A stretch of 64,000 nucleotides of DNA from Erpobdella octoculata (GCA_963978895.1 OZ022247.1:14963312-15027311), one strand, 5' to 3'; positions 34,558 to 47,820 are shown, counted from the stretch's first letter. Translations and numbers: made by a program. The notes: generated by a model not told the origin, from the letters alone.

Positions 34558-35483
34558 TCTATATATATAAAAGAACATGTCCTGACTGACTGACTGACTG
34601 ACTGATAATCAACGCCGAGCTCAAACGCCTCATCCTAGGAACGTGAAATTTGGAACTTATATTACTTTTATTGCGTAAGCATCCACTAAAAAAGGATTTT
34701 TGAAAATTTTGCTCCTGAGGGGAAGAAACTGGAAAACAAACTTTTTTCTAAAACAGTGTATATCTCGAAAACAAAAAAATGAGGAGATTTTGAAATTTGG
34801 TATATGGATTTTTCTTGAAAAACAAAAAGATACGTGTTTCACCATTTTTTGAAAATTCTGTTTCCCGGACCTCAAATGTGGGTTGGAAAATTGGATCATT
34901 TGATTTTTAAATTAGCTGCTATTCAAAAACTGTGAATGTTACAGGAGTAAAAATTTGAAACTAAATAGTTTCTACTCCAAAAATAATGAAATACGTGTTT
35001 TAGCATTTTTTGAAAATTTTGTTTCCAGGACTTCAAATGTGGGGTGGAAAATAGGGTTATTTGTTTTTTAAAGTAACTGCTACTCAAAAACTGTAAATAC
35101 CACAGATGTAAATATTAGTATTACTATTTAGTTTCTATTCTAAAAATAAAGATATACGTGTTTTACCATTTTTTTTAAATTTGGTTTCCAGGCATTTTAG
35201 TGATTTTAGGGTGTTCAGACGGGCCGGGCTAAACCTGAAGTCAAGGTGGGACTGGCCAAAGTTTTTCATCAAGTATATAGAACTTCTAGGCCTGTAAGAA
35301 TGGGCCGGGCCCATATTAGACGGGCCGTGCCGGGCCAGGAATTTCGGTTTTTGAAACGGGCTGGTCCAAGTTGTCGACGGGCCGAGCCGAGACCTAAAAA
35401 TTGATCCGTGCAGTACTCTACTATGTATGCACGGTTCAAATTCTCTAATTTCATGCGAGCGAAGCCGCTACGGGCACTGCTAG
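34558..35483 (+). mobile_element. Non-autonomous Helitron B, complete ends
   Basis: Starts TCTATATATATAAAAGAAC and has a CTGA-repeat subterminal block. It ends GCGAAGCCGCTACGGGC then ACTGCTAG at 35,483, inserted between A and T as Helitrons do. It is a shorter relative of Helitron A with about two internal repeat blocks and no coding. Confidence 0.85.
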
Positions 35484-35792
35484 TTGTGAATAAATAGATA
35501 ATGCATAAAAACAAATATACTTTAAATATATGTCAGACATGAACAAACTAACCAAATCTAGTAAAACGCAAACAGGCAAACAAACTAAGACGTTTAACAA
35601 AACAAAAAACTAGTTTCTTTGTTATAGAGTCGCTACATCCAACAGTTCCTGAAATGAATACGCCTTTACTCCGCTAATATTGTACCTTGAGGTAACTTGT
35701 AAAAGGAAAATGCATCGATTAAAAATTCCTTCATAGACAATAAAAATATTCATGTAAACCACAACGGTTTAAAAATTATAAAACGGCGACCA
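35484..35792. other. No feature recognised
   Basis: AT-rich spacer between the Helitron and the LINE fragment. Confidence 0.4.
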
Positions 35793-36345
35793 CTACGTCA
35801 AAAATAACCAAGAAATAAGACTTGGAAGAGGTACTAGTTTTCTGTATAACTCATTAATTTCCACAGTTTTCCAAGTGTTTTGCCATTCATTTAGAATCTT
35901 TGATTTGATTATTTTCTTGTATTCTGGAGTTTCAATGGTAACATCTATATGGATTTCGGTGTAAGTGGTTGCCGTTTTGGCAAGAACGTCAGCAGTTTCA
36001 TTACCCTGCACGCCAATGTGGCTTAGAATCCAGACCAACTTGCATACAACGTTCCTATTTCTGAAAAGATTAGTTGTAGTTTGTACGACAGATTGTTGGT
36101 AGTGAGATTTTGCAAAATTGTGACAAATGTCTAACGCTTTTACGGCACAGAGAATCTGTAAAAATTACAAGATTTTATAGTGGATCAGATTCTAATGCAT
36201 TTGATGAAAGTAAATGATTTCCATATAGATTAAGAGCTATTTTAATTGCTTCTATTTCTGCAGCAAAAATTGAAATGTTGTCCGATGTTCTTCTGGACAT
36301 TCTGAGACCGGTCGATGGAGCATACACACCAATGCCTATCAGCTA
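35793..36345 (-). pseudogene. I-type LINE RNase H fragment
   Basis: Minus-strand reading GIGVYAPSTG, TSDNISIFAAEIEAIKIAL, VIFTDSL, then WILSHIGVQGNETADVLAK: the RNase H domain as in the full LINE at 42,200-42,600. It has a stop near 36,176 and a shift near 36,050. It is a diverged relative, not a copy of that LINE. Confidence 0.8.
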
Positions 36346-36449
36346 GTAAAAGTTACAGCATAAAGAAAACAAAGAAAAGTACAACAGTTAATAGTAGCCT
36401 ATGCACTATGAATATTCAGTTGTTAATCAATATGAATATTTATAGAGCG

Positions 36450-36717
36450 CCTCCGGTCATTTCCTTTGCGTGCCTTGTGGGCATCTGCAGAAACTTGCCT
36501 ACGGTCATCTAGCATGTAACTCTAGTGACAGAATTATTAATCAATAAAAAATTACCAACTTTGAATTAAAAATTCAGAAATTGTTTAAATTAATTCAAGA
36601 TAATAATACTGCAATTATGCTGATATAGTAGTACTTAGCATACAGTCTATATGAAAACACCACCAAGTGAATAAGAAGTCATCTTTAAATAGACCAGAGA
36701 GAATGGTAACTTGGGTT
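36450..36717 (-). repeat. Right TIR, inner part
   Basis: Reverse complement aligns with 28,960-29,262. It is separated from the outer part (43,600-43,723) by the inserted LINE. Confidence 0.7.
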
Positions 36718-37672
36718 CAAAGAAGACAAACGAGAGTTTTTAGAGCACAAGAAATTTATCTCACCGACTCACTGGGAACACAGATTCTGCACTACGGATT
36801 ATTCAACTGTGAACGATTTTAAGTCTAGCCTGCAATATCAGGACTCTCTCCGTTAAGTTGATTTTTTATATTTAATTTTTCAGCTTACTGCGTTAGTTAC
36901 GTTCGCATAGATTTACATAAAACATTAAAAGTTTATCTCCGCCTTTAAACATTTACTCATATCTTATCTTTTAGTACGTACATTCATCTTTTATCACTCA
37001 GCACGCATATTCTATTTATATTAATCGAGTTTAATTCAATAATTTTTTTTTAAATTAATTTAACCATATATATATTATTTTATCTGCATTCCTTAATTTG
37101 GTTTCATACATATACATATTTATATACATATTAGCTTTTCAATTCTATTTTAATTAGCCACACGTGTTTCTCTCCGGCCATAACATATATATTCGTCCAT
37201 ACGCTTTTCTTCATTTTAGAATATACTTTTATTCAAGCTCGCATAAGTATTTAAATATATATTTAAACGTGTAATATATTTGTCTACACATTTACCTACA
37301 TCCTACTTTTTTATACGTACATTCCTCTTATATCGCTCATCCCGTAAACACACTCTTATCTCTATTCTAATCTATTTTATTTCATTTAATACTTCTGTCA
37401 TTACTCTTTTCCTCATTATTATATCTATACTCATATTACTGTTTGCGTTGCTATATTTATTTCCATACAAAATTCAATTGTAATTAAATTTGCAACAAGT
37501 GATTTTCTCGGGCTATAACATATTCACTAATTCAAATCTTTCAATCGCTTCCGTTATACAACTTCCCTTTATTTAAATATAGCCATCTTACATCAACTTA
37601 GCATTACCATTTCAGCATAAACAAATTGTTTAAATTACTACGCACTTTCGCTAAGTTTTTATTTATTCAGAA

Positions 37673-39154
37673 ATGGAGACTCCAAGAAATGGGAATAGAA
37701 CCCTTCCATCCAGCCCTTCATCCAACACACCGCCAGCAAAGAAATCGAACAACTATCTGAGCCCAAGGGTCACTGCAAACAACACTCTACCACCTTCACC
37801 ACTTCTCAGCAACAACATCACTTGCTCTCCAGTCATCATCCTTCCCCCGTCCAAATCGACGATTTCCTTAGGCATCGAAAACAACGTCTATTCACCCACA
37901 AAATCTCCAGAAACCTTTCCAAAATGGTACTCCATCACACTTGCAGGAGAGTACAAAAGAATAAACCCTGTAATGGTGGAACGAAAAATCCGAGAGATTC
38001 TAGAAAGGGCTCCTGCAATAGAAATGAAAGGGCGAACTATAAACGTAAGTCTCGTCATTGGCAGAGAACTCAACCTTCTTCAACGTGTCACTTCTCTCGG
38101 CCACCATGAAGTGGAAAAATTAGCACCCCGGACTAGCGGAAACCCCCCACAAGAATCAGTTCAAAAAATAATTACAGGCGTTTCGCTAGACTATACCACA
38201 GAAGCAATTAAAGAAAGAACAAAATCTGTATCAGCATACAGAATTAGAAAAATAATAGAAGGAGTACGTCAAGAGTCCACCGCCGTCATTCTCACCTACA
38301 GAAAAGGAGATCCTATACCAGAAAAAGCCCAAATAGGAAATGTCAGTCATGTAATTAAGACATACATTCCGATACCAACAAGATGCTTTAATTGTCAAAC
38401 CTTTGGTCACTACGCCAAAAACTGCCGAAAACCAACAAAGTGTTCAACATGCTCTGGACCTCACACAACACAGCACTGCGAGTACCCAAAACCTGAAATT
38501 AGGTGTGCAACATGCGGACGGACAAACCACAAAACTGGATCACCTCAATGCCCAAAATTTCTACTGGCAAAAAATATTAGCCAAACAATGGCCATCACTG
38601 GTTTCACATACACAAGAGCTCTCTTCGCCGAACTTAAAAAAGAAAGAGATAGAAAACACCCAGAAAAAATAAGACAAAACAAAAAGCCAACTCTGCCCAG
38701 AATAAGCAACAAAAGAAAAAACATAGAGGACAGTGACAACAAACAAGCAGATAGCAGAAAACAAACAGTGAAATCAGCAAAGCAGTCGGGTAAAAAATCC
38801 TCATGCGTCACTCCACTACTATCAATTCCAACACAACCTCTCAAAGAAACATACATGAAATACAACAGAAAAGTCACTCCTCAACCACCCAACAAAACTG
38901 CCACAGACACGTCGGTCAACCAAATCTCCACAAAAAACTTGGGAACAATAGTTTCAGAACTCCTGGAAAATTTGAAAGTTGCCAAGGAAAATGGACAAGA
39001 AACAGATATCACAGAGGCCATCTTCTCGTCGGTGACAACATCTTTTAAAAAAATGAATTTGAAACTAACTATCACGGACATCCTTCCACAGATAGTATTA
39101 AATCAAACAACGTTGTCCTCAACAAAAACACCTACCAGCCAAAAAGAGGATTAA
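37673..39154 (+). CDS. LINE ORF1 (gag-like, three zinc knuckles)
   Basis: 493-codon open frame. A low-complexity Ser/Pro-rich N-terminus precedes a conserved gag-like domain (WYSITLAGEYKRINPVMVER) and three CCHC-type knuckles: CFNCQTFGHYAKNC, CSTCSGPHTTQHC and CATCGRTNHKTGSPQC (about residues 240-295). It ends in a basic Lys-rich tail. It would bind the LINE RNA as a nucleoprotein. No lesion seen, in contrast to ORF2 downstream. Confidence 0.9.
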   Translation: METPRNGNRTLPSSPSSNTPPAKKSNNYLSPRVTANNTLPPSPLLSNNITCSPVIILPPSKSTISLGIENNVYSPTKSPETFPKWYSITLAGEYKRINPVMVERKIREILERAPAIEMKGRTINVSLVIGRELNLLQRVTSLGHHEVEKLAPRTSGNPPQESVQKIITGVSLDYTTEAIKERTKSVSAYRIRKIIEGVRQESTAVILTYRKGDPIPEKAQIGNVSHVIKTYIPIPTRCFNCQTFGHYAKNCRKPTKCSTCSGPHTTQHCEYPKPEIRCATCGRTNHKTGSPQCPKFLLAKNISQTMAITGFTYTRALFAELKKERDRKHPEKIRQNKKPTLPRISNKRKNIEDSDNKQADSRKQTVKSAKQSGKKSSCVTPLLSIPTQPLKETYMKYNRKVTPQPPNKTATDTSVNQISTKNLGTIVSELLENLKVAKENGQETDITEAIFSSVTTSFKKMNLKLTITDILPQIVLNQTTLSSTKTPTSQKED

Positions 39155-39179
39155 ACGGAAGCCGAGAAAAAATCAAACA

Positions 39180-42100
39180 AACATTAAAATAGATGCAACA
39201 CCAAATCCTGCACAAAACATCTCCGAAACTAGAGCCTTTTCTTCCACACAAACAGTTAAAATAATCCAATGGAACTGCAACGGAATATTGAATAAAAAAA
39301 CGACCTTCAAGCCTACCTCGCTAAAACAGCTAATCCCCCAGACATCATCTGCTTGCAAGAAACCCACTTAAAAGCCACACAACAACTTAAAATTCGAGGA
39401 TACACGACATACAGAACCGACGGTCCAATTGCTATAAACGGCCGAGCCACGGAAGGGATAGCCACACTCATACTCAATTCTCTCCAACACCACACAGAAA
39501 AACTAAAATCAAACTTTCCTATCCTTTCCTCTATAATTCAAACAAAAAGTGGCACTAAAATTGATGTTCTCAACACTTATATCAACCCAAAACATCATGC
39601 AACAACTTTAGTAGCCAATTTTACTCATTTAGCAAGACAAAACATTCTTCTCACAGGGGACCTCAATGCACACTGAATTATAATTTGGAGCCAAAACGTC
39701 CGACCGAAAAGGACTCATAATTGAGAAATTGATGGAGGACAACAACCTAGTTGCATTAAATGACGGATCCCCCACATATATCGGTTGCACTACCTCAACC
39801 GCCATTGATGTATGCATAACAACACCTCAAATTGCCACCAAAGCAGAATGGAAAACACTGCCTAATTGCCCATACCTCGATAGTGACCACATTCCCACAG
39901 AAATAGCTATCCTACAACAACCAATTCGCAAATCGTCACCACCAAACAGATGGAAGCTGAGAAACACCAACTGGGTTGATTTCACTCTGCACCTAGACAA
40001 TAACCAAAATAAACAACGGTCATTAGACGAGCTCTTTAACAGTTTTTTAGAGGGTATTGAGCTATCTGTCATTAAAAACACACCGGCAAAAAAAGTCAGA
40101 AATCACAACCATGACAAACCCTACTCATACTTCTGGAACTCTGACTGTCACAATGCTGTTAAAGAGCGAAACAAAATGAAAAACCGATATGCAAAAACAA
40201 AATCTAATGATGACCTAGAAGCATATAAAGCTCATAAAAAGAACACCAAAAAAATAATTAACAACGCTAAAAGGAAAGCTTGGGAAAACAATTGTTAAAA
40301 AATAAGCCACGCCACACCGCTGAAAGACCTCTGGAAAACCGTGAAAGCCATGAGCTCCCAAACAGAAATCAGCCAACTCCCAACTCTTTCTGATCCAACT
40401 GAAAACACACTCCTTTTCACCGACAAAGAAAAAGCCAATCTTTTAGCCAATACAATAGCAATCAACTCAAGTGATTTCAATCTTTTACGATCCTTTTCCA
40501 TGCAGAAAAAACAAAAGCAAAAAACGATCGACAAAATACTTCTGGATGAAACCCAATCACCTCCGCATTTGGAAAAGGAAATACAACTTTTAAATACAGA
40601 CATAACAGAACAAGAATTAACACAAGCATTAAACAACAGCATCTCAAAAAAAAAAACACAGCCCCAGATTATGACAAAGTCAATTATGAAATCCTATGGC
40701 AACTCTCTCCGACAAATAGATAACACCTACTCTCTATGCTCCAAGCTTCCTGGACTACTGGAAAACTCCCTGTTTCTTGGAAACACTCCCTCATCATTCC
40801 AATCCACAAAAACGGCAAGCCCAAAGAAGATCATAACTCATATCGGCCAATCTCTCTTACGTCGGCTACGTGCAAAATCATGGAGCAGATACTTAAAAAG
40901 CGCCTCACATTTTTTCTTGATGTCCACAACCTTCTCAAAACCGAACAGTCTGGCTTTCGACGATCCCGATCATGCATTGACCACGTTGTTAGACTCCAAC
41001 ACGACACTGCTACAGGATTTAAAAGAAAACAGGCCACCTTAGCAGTTTTTATTGACCTTGAAAAAGCGTTCGATCTAGTATGGAGTAAAGGCGTCATCCA
41101 TACCCTCCATCAATATGGACTTAGAGGAAGGATATTAAAATGGTTAGATGATTTTTTTAAGCAAAGAACTTTTCAAGTGAGGGTTGGGAGCGAACTCTCC
41201 GACACTCACCTACAAGAAAATGGAACTCCACAAGGAAGCGTACTCAGTCCTACACTTTTCACCATTCTCCTAAACAATCTACCCACACCACCAAAAAACA
41301 TAAAGATTTCTTTATATGCAGATGACTGCGCATTTTGGATTACAGGCAACAATATCAAGGAAATCTACACTCACATGCAAAACTACTTGAACAAAGTAAC
41401 AGTTGCACTCACCTATCTAGGCTTCAAAATATCTAAATAAAAAACTGTCAATCTCCTTTTTTCTCGAAACCCAGATAAAAAAAAAGAAGACACAAAACAC
41501 CACTTAAAAATCTTTGAAGTAAACATCACCAAAGTTCACGAATACAAGTTCTTAGGCGTTATCTTTGACGCAGCAGCCACATGGGCACCACACATTGCAT
41601 ATGCCATAGCGAGAACAAAAAAAAGACTAAACCTCATGAGAGCAATTACAGGACTTTCGTGGGGTAGCCATAAAAGAACTCTTCTCACTTTTTACAAGGC
41701 AGCCATTCGCTCTATACTAGAATACGGTGGCGAAGCCTTCAACCAAGCCAATGAATATCTTAAAAAGAAACTCCAGACAATACAGAACAGCGCTTTGAGA
41801 ATTTCATGTGGAACAGGAGGGAAAACTAACTGTAATGCACTGCTCGTAGAATGTGGAGAAATTCCCATCTCATTACGTCTTAGACAACGTACAGCCATCT
41901 ACGTTGCAAAAACCAAAATCACCCCACACCATCCAAGCAGAATCATATACTTTCCAGACCCAAATAAGAGAAGTACATGGATCAAGTCAAATCTGAGTAA
42001 AAGAAAGCCACACACAGCACCGTTGGTAATGAAAAACTACCTTAACGACCAAAGAATCCAAAATCTCCAAGAACACCCTTCGTTTAACTTCGACACACCA

Positions 42101-43053
42101 CCGTGGAAACTATTTTTACCAAACCTTGACATCACTCTACTCGGAATCCAAAAAGAAGACCCTAGCGCTCTTCAGACGACTTTAGAAAAAATACATAACT
42201 ACAATAACAACATAAAATTCTACACCGATGCCTCAAAAATAAAAGAAAAAACAGGAATTGGAATCTTCATTCCTAGTAAAAACTACGAGCTGAGTCAACG
42301 TACAACCGACAACATCTCCATTTTTACTGCTGAACTTACAGCCATTCAAAAAACCCTCCAATGGTCCGTACAGCAAGAACAGGCGACAATATAGCCATTT
42401 TTACCGACTCTCTCAGCTCTGTCCAGGCTATATCTAATTACGACAGTTCCAGCATCAAACCAATCATACAAGACATACTACAACATATCACCACTCTCAA
42501 AACCAACGGAGTCTCATGCACAATAATATGGATACCCAGCCACATTGGTATCCGTGGAAACGAAACTGCAGACAAACTTGCTAAAATAGCAACCGATCAT
42601 CCCACCATACAAATTACTTTTCCATACACCATTGATGATATTCGTAATATCATAAAAACCAAAACATTTGAAGAATGGAAAGCAATTTGGCGAAACTTGT
42701 ATCAGAGCAGCCATCACAGAGAACTAAATCCTCAGCCGTCCCTCCACTCACAATTCCAAGACATGAATAGAAAAAAAGAAGTCATCATTTCCAGGCTCCG
42801 ATTCAACTGCACTCTCTTAAACTCCAACTTCAAAGTCTATGGGAAACACAACACAGGTTTCTGTGACACATGTCAGGAACCGGAGACCGTCAAGCACTTC
42901 CTTATAAGCTGCAGAACAAGGGCACCCCTCCATCAGGAAATAAAAAAGATATTGAAACAAGTAGACTTTGACATCGGAACCATCCTAAACAACCCAAAAT
43001 GCCAAGACCTCATCTTCAACTGGATCACACAAAATGAACCAGATCTAATTTGA
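39180..43053 (+). pseudogene. LINE ORF2: AP endonuclease-RT-RNase H, broken
   Basis: Endonuclease motifs IIQWNCNGIL, DIICLQETHL, ILLTGDLNAH and LDSDHIP. RT motifs: IIPIHKNGKPKEDHNSYRPI, GFRRSRSCIDH, AVFIDLEKAFDLV, NGTPQGSVLSPTLF and the catalytic YADDCAF. RNase H: KFYTDASK, IFTAELTAI, IFTDSLSSV, WIPSHIGIRGNETADKLAK. C-terminal knuckle CDTCQEPETVKHFLISC. Domain order fits the I superfamily. Lesions include a frameshift in an A-run near 39,300, a stop after GDLNAH (39,674), shifts near 40,300, 40,740 and 42,390, and a stop near 41,438. The element moved recently but the copy is not functional. Confidence 0.9.
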
Positions 43054-43599
43054 CTTTAACTCTGGAAAACACACTTTCGATATTATTAATCCATATGGAC
43101 ATGTGTGTAAATATTTCTATGTCCTGATAAACTTGAATGTTTATGTAAGTATTTATTTATTATTTTTATTTATTTATTTTTAATTTTTTTTTATATTTTT
43201 TAATTTTTATTTTATTTAATTTTTTTTTTACTTCAACTTCTTGCTCCACATTTCACCCACTACCATTACCAAATCTCTACTATCTAATTTAACTGTGAAT
43301 AACACTTCATGTCCAATATTATTATTCTTATGTATTTTTTTATTATTAATTTACTTATTTATTTTTATTATTCTTATTTTATTTAGTTATTTTTTTTCTC
43401 TTTTTTTTCATGACTTTTTTTTCCATGTTTTCATATGTTGTAACTGTTTTCTCTACTTCCTGTTTATATTATTTATTTTACTATTATTTTACTTTTACTT
43501 ATTTATTTTCATTTTAATATTTTCGTTTTGTTTTTTGTGTGGTCCTAAACGTTGAAAAAGTGACAAGGACTTAAATAAACAACAACGGTAACTTGGGTT

Positions 43600-43723
43600 A
43601 ATATACCTATATCGACCCATGGGGATGCGTTTTGTTGTCATGCACAGCAAAGTGTGCGCAGGATAATCGACTTTCCAATTTAAGTCGATTAACTGTCAAC
43701 TGTCGATAAAAACACAGTTCCCC
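43600..43723 (-). repeat. Right TIR, outer part
   Basis: Read inward: GGGAACTGTGTTTTTATCG, CAGTTGACAGTTAATCGAC, then CATGACAACAAAACGC. Matches the left end apart from the minisatellite expansion. Confidence 0.85.
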
Positions 43724-43732
43724 CGAATACAC

Positions 43733-46097
43733 CTGGTGAAATAATTCACACTGACGTTTGTGGACCATTTCAGGTTGAAACAATTGGCAAGAAGAGATAT
43801 TTTGTATTGTTTAAAGATGATTTCACAAAGCATCGTTCTGTGTATTTTATTAAGCACAAGTCAGAAGTTGTTGAAAAGTTGAAAGATTTCATTAGATTTC
43901 AACCGGTCATAAAGTAAAGATTCTACGAAGTGATCGAGGTGGTGAGTACAGTGGTGATGAAATAAGAAAATTCCTAAAAGAACATGGAATTGAACAACAC
44001 TTCTCAATGCCAAGAACACCTGAACAAAATGGGGCTGTCGAACGAGAGAACAGAACTTTAGTTGAAACTGCTAGAGCTATGATGGTAAAAGAAAAAGTTT
44101 GCCAAAAGGTTTATGGGCAGAATTGATCAACACAGCAGTTTATGTTCTGAATCGGACAGGACCAAAATCCGAAGGAAAGAAAACACCTTATGAACTCTGG
44201 AATGGTAAAGAACCGGGTTTAAAACATTTACGGGTTATTGGAAGTGAATGTTACGTTCATATCGACAAAAGCTTGAGGAAGAAATTTGACAAAAAGGCAA
44301 CCAAGGGTATTTTAATTGGTTATGAAAATGATGACGGTTATCGAATATGGTGCAATAATCGAGTTTTCCTTTCAAGAGATGTCATTCTTCATGAGTCGAC
44401 AAGTGAAGTAGAACATAACATTCAGTCAGATTTGATTCCATTGCCTGAGGAAGAAATGTTTGGTGAACCAACAGAGGATAATGAACAAAATCAGAAACAG
44501 GGAGATGATAGAAGTCAGTCAAAAGATCCAGCTTATTTTGATGAGGAGGTTTGCATGATGCAGTTGAATTCAGGTGAACCTGCTACCTATGATGAGGCAA
44601 TAAGAAGCTCCTTCAAAAGAGAATGGATAACAGCAATGAATAATGAAATAGAATCACTTCATAAGAATAACACTTGGATTCAATCAGAATTGCCTCAGAA
44701 CAAGAAAGCTGTACAGTGCAAATGGGTTTATAAAGTTAAAAATAATGCTGATGGTTCGGTTTCTCGCTTTAAGGCAAGATTAGTTGCTGAAGGTTTTTCA
44801 CAAAGAAAAGGTGTTGATTATGATGCGACATTTAGTCCTTTTACAAAATTGACAACAATTCGATCAGTACTCAGTGTAGCTGCCAAGGAGAATTTATATC
44901 TTTCCCAATTTGATATATCAACTGCATTTTTGCATGGTGAATTGGAAGAAGAAATCTACATGCAGCAACCTGAAGGTTTCACAGATGGTTCTGATAAAGT
45001 TTGTCATCTGAAGAAAAGTCTCTATGGTTTGAAACAGGCACCTAGATGCTGGAATAAAAAACTGGATAGTTTTTGATAAAGAGTGGGTTTACTGTTAGCG
45101 AAGCAGATCCATGTTTGTATATTTTTAGAAAAGGAACTAAGAAGTTATTGCTTGCCATGTACGTAGATGATGGTTTGTTAGCAAGTTCAAATAAAAAGAA
45201 TTCAGAAGACTTTTTGAAAAAACTAAAAGCTGAATTTGAAATTACAGACTCTCCTGCAAAGTTTTTCCTTGGATTTGAGATTCAACAAGATGGTGAATCA
45301 ATTAAAGTTAGCCAAGAAAACTATGTCAAAAAGATCATTGATAATTTTGGAATGACAAGTTGTAGAGGAGTTGAAACGCCAATAATCAAGGACAGTTCTG
45401 AAGAAGGGAAGGCTGAATACAGTTCAGTTAAGTTTCCCTATCGGTCAGCTGTTGGAGCGTTGATGTATCTTATGGCTGGAACTAGGCCAGAATTAGCCTA
45501 TGCCGTAGGAGTAGTGTCACGGAACTTGGAGAATCCCACAAAACAGGACGTTACGAAAGTCAAGAGGATCTTTCGTTATCTTTCAAGAACAAAGTCTTAC
45601 GGAATTCGGAACAAACGAAAATCAAGAATCAATCGACTAGAAATTTTCAGTGATGCAGATCATGGTGGTGATCTATCATCTGGACGTTCTACAACAGGAG
45701 TGGTTTGCTGCAATGGTGACGGAGTGATTTCATGGTTCAGTCAACGTCAAGCTTCAGTTGCTATTTCGACAACAGAAGCTGAAATTGTTGCTTCAAGTGA
45801 AGCAGCCCGTGAGGTTATTTGGCTGAAAAGACTCTTTTCAGAAATCACAGAGCTTGAAGACATGCCCAGAATCCATGTGGACAATGAGGCGCAATAAAGC
45901 TGGCTCACAATCCAGATTATCATCGAAGAACAAAGCATATTCGCATAAGCCACTTCTCTATTCGTGAATGTGTCCAGAACAAGGAGCTTCTTGTGGAAAA
46001 GATTGACTCAGGAGACCAGTTGTCAGATGCTCTCACCAAACCTCTTTCTGGAAGCAGGCTTGGTGAACTGTGCGGACGACTCGGATTTTGTACATAA
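43733..46097 (+). pseudogene. Copia integrase-RT-RNase H
   Basis: Integrase catalytic residues in HTDVCGPF, LRSDRGGEYSGDE and PEQNGAVERENRT. RT with KWVYKVKNNADGSVSRFKAR, QFDISTAFLHGELEEEIYM, SLYGLKQAPRCWNKKL and the catalytic MYVDDGLL. RNase H with FSDADHGGDLSSGRSTTG, ISTTEAEIVASSEAAREV and the terminal KHIRISHFSIREC, LSDALTKPL. Frameshifts near 43,897, 44,090, 45,075 and 45,890 break the frame. The LTR follows after about 56 bp. Confidence 0.92.
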
Positions 46098-46305
46098 AGA
46101 ACGTTCTGTGTATGTGTGAAGGTTTTTGGAAGGTGGATCATTCAAGGGAAGGTGTTGTGAATGAATGATCTTCGGACTTTTTAGTATCTTTTGGTGGCCA
46201 TTGTTGACTCGAGAAGTTTCTCCGAGACTGTGTTGCCGATGTTTCTGTATTCTACTTTGTACTTTAATTAAACCGTTTTGTATCAAATAAAAATTAATCA
46301 CAACA

Positions 46306-47505
46306 AAGCCAGCACCAGTGAACGAACAAGTCTGGTCATTCAGGAAAGAAAGAAAACTATCGAGTCCCAGAAAATGATTAAGTTTGTTCAGTTATCTCAA
46401 CAAGGAGATTGGACGACATGGGAAAATGCTGTTCAGCGTTCGCTTTCTTGGAAAGACATTTGGCAATACACACCACTACGTTTGTCTTTTTTGATTAGAT
46501 CTGTTTATGATCAACTGCCGTCATCCAGCAATCTTCGAAGATGGAAGTTGAAAGACGAAGATTCGTGCATGTTATGTGGGCAATCGGAGACTCCATTCAC
46601 GTTTTTTCCTGTTGTTCGTTTTCACTTTCACACAAGAGGTACACTTGGCGCCATAACCAAGTACTCCAAAAATTGCTTGACTTCGTCAAAGAAGCGTGTG
46701 AGAAAGCAAAGACAAGAGGAATACAGTAGGAAAGGAAAATCTACTTTTTGAGAGAAGGCACTTTGAAGTTCCACAGGTTCAGATCTACAAGAGACTTTGA
46801 ATGAGTGATGGGTGCTGCCGACGATTGGTCGGTTTCGGCTGATTTGGATGGCAAAAGAAAATTTCCAGAAATTGTGAGATCTAGCAGTTTAAAGCCGGAT
46901 ATAATTATATATTCTGACTTGGCCAAGACAATGCTCCTGATTGAACTCTCTGTGCCATGGGAAAGTAGCATGGAATCTAGCAATATTTTCATAGAGGAGA
47001 AATATAGGGAATTAGCATGTGATTTGAATGCTAAAGGGTTCAGGACTGAAATTTTTGCAGTCGAGGTTGGCGTTCGAGGGTTGGTTAGCAGCTCAATGTT
47101 AAAACTGCTGAAAGCTCTTGGTTTTTCAAACCGAGAAAAAACTCGAGCCATCAAGGAGATCTCCCTGACAGCTGAAGCTGCATCTTTTTGGATTTTCGCT
47201 AATAGAAAAAAGAAAGCGCTACAAAATGCACACGAAATGGTTTAGCCTTGTTAACATTGGGCGATAATCGTTCCGGCGATTTCAAGTTTTGTTTCGAACA
47301 TTTTTCTGCTGAACTTTGAATTATCGTGTTTCAAGTTAGGAATTAGGACATTTTTCTCGCCGAAGGGCGTCCGCCTGATCAACGGACGTGGGCCCACCTC
47401 TCTGAAAGCGTCAAGAAGTTTAAGGGCCGAAACGCTAAAAATGAGAGGTTCTTCTTCTGAAGACCTTCATCGACGAAAGCTCGCAAAGAGTTATAGCACA
47501 CACAC
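46306..47505 (+). pseudogene. R2-type LINE copy 1, C-terminal part and 3' UTR
   Basis: Resumes the LINE interrupted at 26,955. Contains the knuckle CMLCGQSET (frame broken right after it), a stop before MGAADDW, and the endonuclease segment KPDIIIYSDLAKTMLLIELS, then SVPWE. It shares both lesions with copy 2, so these two copies come from one duplication. The 3' UTR leads into (ACAT)n. Confidence 0.88.
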
Positions 47506-47820
47506 ACATACATACATACATACATACATACATACATACATACATACATACATACATACATACATACATACATACATACATACATACATACATACATACA
47601 TACATACATACATACATACATACATACATACATACATACATACATACATACATACATACATACATACATACATACATACATACATACATACATACATACA
47701 TACATACATACATACATACATACATACATACATACATACATACATACATACATACATACATACATACATACATACATACATACATACATACATACATACA
47801 TACATACATACATACATACA
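47506..47820. repeat. (ACAT)n microsatellite, 3' tail of LINE copy 1
   Basis: About 310 bp of pure tetranucleotide, entered through CACACACACAT after the LINE 3' UTR. Confidence 0.97.

Larger units (their letters stand above)
36718..43586 (+). mobile_element. I-type LINE, full length, 13-bp TSD
   Basis: Body of 6,869 bp flanked by GGTAACTTGGGTT (36,705-36,717 and 43,587-43,599). It contains a roughly 950-bp 5' UTR, ORF1, a multi-domain ORF2 and a T-rich 3' UTR ending AATAAACAACAAC. The perfect duplication suggests a recent insertion. Confidence 0.92.
28540..43723. mobile_element. TIR DNA transposon (Mutator-like?) inside copia
   Basis: Inserted in copia with duplication CGAATACAC (28,531-28,539 and 43,724-43,732; 8 or 9 bp). 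Both ends carry TTTATCGACAGTTGACAG and, further in, GGGTCGATATAGGTATATT. With the inserted LINE removed, the inverted repeats extend about 400 bp. No transposase of its own was recognised. Long TIRs and a 9-bp duplication suggest a Mutator-like element, but that is inference. Confidence 0.72.
26956..46305 (+). mobile_element. Copia (Ty1) LTR retrotransposon with nested insertion
   Basis: Flanked by the 5-bp duplication AAGCC (26,951-26,955 and 46,306-46,310). The 3' LTR is 46,153-46,305 (TGTTGTG...CACAACA, 153 bp) after a purine-rich tract. The 5' end keeps only about 30 bp of matching LTR. Without the 15.2-kb insertion at 28,540-43,723 the element is about 4.2 kb. Confidence 0.88.

Noticed and set aside
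43060..43555. Leu/Phe/Ile-rich frame suggesting a membrane protein
   Set aside because: It comes from the T-rich 3' UTR of the I-type LINE.
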